Assembly: GCA_964388085.1 (NCBI GenBank)
Contig: CAYLZW010000053.1
Coordinates: 1 to 25,753 of the forward strand
Length of the DNA stretch: 25,753 nt
Reading direction: 5' to 3'
Source of the DNA: CAYLZW01 sp964388085
Lineage (GTDB): Bacteria; Myxococcota; UBA727; CAYLZW01
The position numbers and the translations under genes were made by a program. Numbering within the stretch: the first letter of the stretch is position 1; each line of letters begins with the position of its first letter. This document shows, one piece after another, positions 22,648 to 25,753 of this stretch. Under the pieces are notes generated by a model, which searched no databases, was not told the DNA's origin, and worked only from the letters and a program-made list of their open reading frames with translations.

Positions 22648-24333
22648 ATGTGTGCGCGGGTGACGACGAAAACGACGACGGACGGCGACGGTCAGCAACG
22701 ACACTTCTCGGATCTCGGCCTCAGCGACGAGCTGCTGAAGGCCGTGAGCGCGCTCGGCTACGAGGAGCCGACGCCCATTCAGCGCGAGTCCATCCCGCAC
22801 CTGCTCGCCGGCAAGGACCTGCTCGGGCAGGCCGCCACCGGGACGGGCAAGACGGCCGCCTTCGCGCTGCCGCTGCTCGAGCACCTCGTGTCGTCTACCT
22901 CGCGCGGCGTGGTGGCCGCCCTCGTCCTCGTGCCCACGCGCGAGCTCGCCATGCAGGTGGGCGAGGCCGTGCACAAGTACGGGCGCGGCATCGGCGTGCG
23001 CGTGCTGCCCATCTACGGCGGCCAGCCCATCGCGCGCCAACTGCACGCGCTCGCGCGCGGCGTCGACGTGGTGGTGGCGACGCCGGGGCGGGCGCTCGAT
23101 CACATCCGCCGCGGCACGCTCAAGCTCCAGGCGCTGCGCGTACTCGTGCTCGACGAGGCCGATGAGATGCTCGACATGGGCTTCGCCGACGACCTCGACG
23201 CCATCCTCGAGGCCACGCCGCCCGAGCGGCAGACGGTGCTGTTCTCGGCGACCATGCCGCCGCGCATCAGCGGCATCGTCAAGCGCTCGCTCAAAGATCC
23301 GGTGCACATCAAGATCGTGCGCGAGCAGCCGGCGCCGGGCGAGGGGCCGCTCGTGCGGCAGACCGCCTACGTCGTGCCGCGCGCGCACAAGCTCGCCGCC
23401 CTCGGCCGCGTGCTCGACGCCGAGGCGCCCACCGCCGCGCTCATCTTCTGCCGCACGCGCACCGAGGTGGACGTGCTGAGCGAGTCGCTGAACGCGCGCG
23501 GCTACAGAGCCGAGGCGCTGCACGGCGGCATGTCCCAGGAGCAGCGCGATCGCGTGATGGGCCGGCTGCGCAGCGGCAGCTCGGACCTGCTCGTCGCCAC
23601 CGACGTCGCCGCGCGCGGGCTCGACATCGAGCAGCTCACGCACGTGGTGAACTACGACGTGCCCTCGGCCGCCGAGGTGTACGTGCACCGCATCGGCCGT
23701 ACCGGTCGGGCCGGCCGCGGCGGCACCGCCCTCACCTTCGTCGAGCCGCGCGAGCACCGGCTGCTGAAGAACATCCAGCACCTCACGAAGCAGCAGATCC
23801 ACGTCGCCAAGGTGCCGACCGTGGCGGACCTGCGCGCGCGCCGGCTCGAGCTCACGCGCGCCTCCCTGCGCGAAGCCATCCTCGCGAACCGCTCCGAAGA
23901 CGTGCGCGTCATCGTCGACTCACTGACGAGCGAGTTCGACGTCATGGAGGTCGCGCTCGCGGCGGTGAAGCTCGCGCACGAGGCCACGCGCGGAGACTCC
24001 GATGACGACGTGGAGATCCCCGACATCGCCCTACGACAGGAACGACAAGAACGCACGCGAGCGCCGCGGGGGCACCGGCCCGAGAGCGGCATGACGCGCC
24101 TCTATGTGAGCCTCGGCCGCTCCGCCGGCGTTCGCCCGCACGACCTCGTGGGCGCCATCGCGAACGAGGCCGGCCTCGCCGGACGCGACATCGGCGCCAT
24201 CGAGATCACCGATCGCTTCTCGCTCGTGGAGGTGCCCGACGGGCGCGTCGACGACGTCATCAAGGCGATGAAGAGCGCGACCATCAAGGGCAAGAAGGCG
24301 ACCGTCCGGCGCGAGAAGATCGAGCGCCGGTGA
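22648..24333 (+). CDS. DEAD-box ATP-dependent RNA helicase with DbpA-type RNA-binding C-terminus (DeaD/CsdA-like)
   Basis: 561 residues. Complete motif set: Q motif GYEEPTPIQ (37-45), Walker A ATGTGKT (63-69), PTRELA (96-101), TPGR (145-148), DEAD (169-172), SAT (200-202), the RNA-contact LHGGMSQEQR (291-300), VATDVAARGLD (316-326) and HRIGRTGR (347-354). A DbpA RNA-binding domain is at about 482-557 (RLYVSLGRSAGVRPHDLVGAI) and the protein ends in basic residues. The usual roles are unwinding structured RNA in ribosome assembly, mRNA decay or cold adaptation; DeaD and DbpA both have such C-domains, so the exact ortholog is open. GGGAG lies directly before the ATG. The stop overlaps the next start by four bases (GTGA). 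Confidence 0.95.
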   Translation: MCARVTTKTTTDGDGQQRHFSDLGLSDELLKAVSALGYEEPTPIQRESIPHLLAGKDLLGQAATGTGKTAAFALPLLEHLVSSTSRGVVAALVLVPTRELAMQVGEAVHKYGRGIGVRVLPIYGGQPIARQLHALARGVDVVVATPGRALDHIRRGTLKLQALRVLVLDEADEMLDMGFADDLDAILEATPPERQTVLFSATMPPRISGIVKRSLKDPVHIKIVREQPAPGEGPLVRQTAYVVPRAHKLAALGRVLDAEAPTAALIFCRTRTEVDVLSESLNARGYRAEALHGGMSQEQRDRVMGRLRSGSSDLLVATDVAARGLDIEQLTHVVNYDVPSAAEVYVHRIGRTGRAGRGGTALTFVEPREHRLLKNIQHLTKQQIHVAKVPTVADLRARRLELTRASLREAILANRSEDVRVIVDSLTSEFDVMEVALAAVKLAHEATRGDSDDDVEIPDIALRQERQERTRAPRGHRPESGMTRLYVSLGRSAGVRPHDLVGAIANEAGLAGRDIGAIEITDRFSLVEVPDGRVDDVIKAMKSATIKGKKATVRREKIERR

Positions 24334-25034
24334 GCTGCGCCGCGCGGGCGCTGCCCACGGCGCGGGGCCGACGGATGCGTGCGTCCCCGCTGTGCGACGG
24401 CGCGCCGGGGAGAGGCCGGCGGCCCCCGAATCGTGCTACCGAGGGGCCGGGAGGGCGCTTCACGATCGACCTCGTGAACCTGCCGCCGGCGACGCCCGCG
24501 CGAGCCCGTGACGTCGAGCTCGAGCACGGCGCCACGGTGACCTTCTCGCTCGAGGAAGCGCACGATCCCGACGGGGACGCGGTGCTGCACGACGTGGAGG
24601 TCTATGTGGGTGGCAGCTTGCTGACGCGCACGGACGCCGCCGCGGCCAGCGACGGCACGCTCGCGCTCGACGTGACCTTGAGCGTCGCCGGCGAAGGGAG
24701 CTGGCGCGCCCGCGGCAGGGACGAAGGCGGCCCGGGCCCGTGGTCCGAGGCGCAGTTCAGCGTGCGCCCGCCGCCCGCGGCGGACGCGGGACCGGCCTTG
24801 GAAGACGCCGGCCCCGCCGTCAGCGAGGACGCCGGCCCCGACCCGGCGGGCGACGCAGGCGTCGTCACGTCGGCTGGGGATCCGAAGGCCCCCGTCGTCA
24901 CGCGCGTGCGAGAAGATCCGCCCACGCTGTCGGGCGGCTGCACCTGCGGCGGCAGCAGCATGAGCGACAGCGGCCTCGCGTTCGCGCTGCTGTTCGCGCT
25001 CTCGCTGCTCGGCCGCCGTCGACGGCAAGGGTGA
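24330..25034 (+). CDS. Putative MYXO-CTERM-type sorted protein without recognisable signal peptide; perhaps a truncated remnant
   Basis: 234 residues from a GTG whose GTGA overlaps the helicase stop. Residues about 43-145 read as an Ig/fibronectin-type beta domain (FTIDLVNLPPATPARA, VEVYVGGSLLT, closing GPWSEAQFSV). Then comes a DAGP-rich linker (about 147-180). The last 34 residues are GGCTCGGSS, a Leu/Ala/Phe helix (about 213-226) and the basic end GRRRRQG, which is the MYXO-CTERM sorting-tail layout. Such tails normally require an N-terminal signal peptide, but the first 40 residues here are Arg/Pro/Ala-rich with no hydrophobic core, and other frames show none. A later ATG at 24375 does not help. 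Either the 5' part of a larger surface protein was lost, or the real start and signal are unusual. Confidence 0.6.
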   Translation: MSCAARALPTARGRRMRASPLCDGAPGRGRRPPNRATEGPGGRFTIDLVNLPPATPARARDVELEHGATVTFSLEEAHDPDGDAVLHDVEVYVGGSLLTRTDAAAASDGTLALDVTLSVAGEGSWRARGRDEGGPGPWSEAQFSVRPPPAADAGPALEDAGPAVSEDAGPDPAGDAGVVTSAGDPKAPVVTRVREDPPTLSGGCTCGGSSMSDSGLAFALLFALSLLGRRRRQG

Positions 25035-25067
25035 GCGGGCGGAGGGTGCGCGGGCGGAGGGTGAGCG
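25029..25067. repeat. 15-base tandem repeat at the 3' end of the sorting-tail gene
   Basis: GGGTGAGCGGGCGGA (25029-25043), GGGTGCGCGGGCGGA (25044-25058) and a third partial copy GGGTGAGCG (25059-25067). The first copy contains the stop codon TGA, so only that copy touches the coding frame. Looks like slippage duplication, as at 12580-12614. Confidence 0.6.
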
Positions 25068-25101
25068 ATGGCGAGCGGCGCACGGCGAGCGCGCGGCATC
25101 G

Positions 25102-25753
25102 TCACACCGGCCGCTCGACCTCGCCGTTCTTGTGCCGCGCGAAGCGACCCTCGCGCGCGTGTACGGGGCCTTTGCTCGGCCAACGCCAGCCGCCAAAGCG
25201 CGTCCGGCGGTAGTCGGCATAGGCCTGCTCGATCTCCGCGCGCGAGCCCATGACGAAGGGCCCGTGCTTGACGACGGGCTCACCGAGCGGGCGGCCTTGC
25301 AAGAGCAGCAGCTCGCACTCGGCGGCGCCCCCGGCCAGCTCCACGGCGGCGTCGGCACGCAGGCGCACGCGGCTCTGGGGCGGCACCGTCACGCCGGCCA
25401 CCCGCAGCCCGTCGCCGCGGAAGAAGTAGAGCGCACGGCTCGCTTCCTTTGACGCTTTGGGAAGCGTGAATTTGGCGCCCGCGCCGAGCTTCACGGTCCA
25501 GATGGCGACGTCGCTGCCCGTCCGCGCGGCCCAGGACTTCGGCGGCGGCGACGGCGGCGTCAGCTCCTGGCCGTGCCGATCGCGCAGGCGGCCGGCCACG
25601 ACGGTCACCTCCGTCGGGTTGCCGGCGGCGTCGTGCTCGACGTGGCGCGGGATGCTCTCGTTCCACAGCATGGCGAAGTGCGGCTCGGCGAACTTGTCCG
25701 CGCGCGGCAGGTTCAGCCAGATCTGGAACAGCTCGACGGGGTTTGGCCCCTGC
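25102..25753 (-). CDS. Pirin family cupin protein, 5' end beyond the window
   Basis: 217 residues are visible, of about 280-300 in the family; the N-terminal start lies past base 25753. The visible part opens with PVELFQIWLNLPRADKFAEP and continues through the second cupin half. The C-terminal pirin block is RPLGEPVVKHGPFVMGSRAEIEQAYADY and RRTRFGGWRW, nearly diagnostic. Pirins are bicupins; some bacterial ones act as quercetinases, others as regulators of central metabolism. The N-terminal cupin with the metal ligands is outside the window, so activity cannot be judged. It is convergent with the sorting-tail gene, 67 bases apart, and the gap holds the tandem repeat. An internal Met at 25671 is not the start, because family residues continue upstream. 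Confidence 0.93.
   Translation of the reverse strand, partial: QGPNPVELFQIWLNLPRADKFAEPHFAMLWNESIPRHVEHDAAGNPTEVTVVAGRLRDRHGQELTPPSPPPKSWAARTGSDVAIWTVKLGAGAKFTLPKASKEASRALYFFRGDGLRVAGVTVPPQSRVRLRADAAVELAGGAAECELLLLQGRPLGEPVVKHGPFVMGSRAEIEQAYADYRRTRFGGWRWPSKGPVHAREGRFARHKNGEVERPV

Noticed and set aside
1..25753. tRNA, rRNA, CRISPR array, insertion sequence or prophage
   Set aside because: I looked for cloverleaf-like stretches, regular spacer repeats, transposase motifs and phage structural genes and saw none; a covariance-model scan would be the decisive check for RNA genes.

Overview
The window is ordinary-looking chromosomal DNA from a very GC-rich bacterium, most likely a member of the Myxococcota. 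The signs are: a Cys-rich, single-helix, Arg-tailed C-terminus of the MYXO-CTERM type (gene at 24330-25034); lipoproteins whose mature N-termini are low-complexity Asp/Ala/Gly/Pro linkers; a Cys-repeat lipoprotein; a hybrid histidine kinase; and strong G/C preference at third codon positions, which creates very long antisense open frames. I see no rRNA, tRNA, CRISPR array, insertion sequence or phage gene.

Layout. 1-5513 is a run of minus-strand genes: a truncated M18 aminopeptidase, a Lys-rich exported protein, a ParB-domain protein, a cupin, a TPR protein resembling type III secretion chaperones, a small Cys-free helical protein directly upstream of it, and the ribosome-rescue hydrolase ArfB. 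5776-7127 is plus strand: a small SET-domain protein and a lipoprotein. 7158-15904 is minus strand: a DUF2341/LamG-like lipoprotein, a DUF924 protein, an exported M15-like metallopeptidase, an endonuclease/exonuclease/phosphatase-fold protein, an NmrA-like reductase, a six-helix hybrid sensor kinase and a BON-SRPBCC membrane protein. 16089-19341 is plus strand: a YkgJ-type Cys-cluster protein and a PvdQ-like N-terminal-nucleophile acylase lipoprotein. 19392-22486 is minus strand: a RoxA-type ribosomal oxygenase and a large lipoprotein amidase carrying two B-type lectin domains. 22648-25034 is plus strand: a DEAD-box RNA helicase whose stop overlaps a sorting-tail protein without a visible signal peptide. 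The window ends inside a pirin gene on the minus strand.

How the genes relate. Most are single genes or short runs, not one pathway. Two themes recur. One is the cell surface: five lipoproteins or sorted proteins, an amidase-lectin, an M15-like peptidase and an acylase that could act on quorum signals or lipopeptides. This would suit a predatory or competitive soil or marine bacterium, but that is inference. The other is translation and RNA upkeep: ArfB, RoxA and the DEAD-box helicase.

The best leads are the tightly spaced substrate-like/chaperone-like pair at 3838-4981, the helically phased CTGARA repeats in the divergent promoter at 22528-22566, the amidase with duplicated lectins, and the sorting-tail gene without a signal peptide. 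No complete undescribed multi-gene defence or secretion system is evident.
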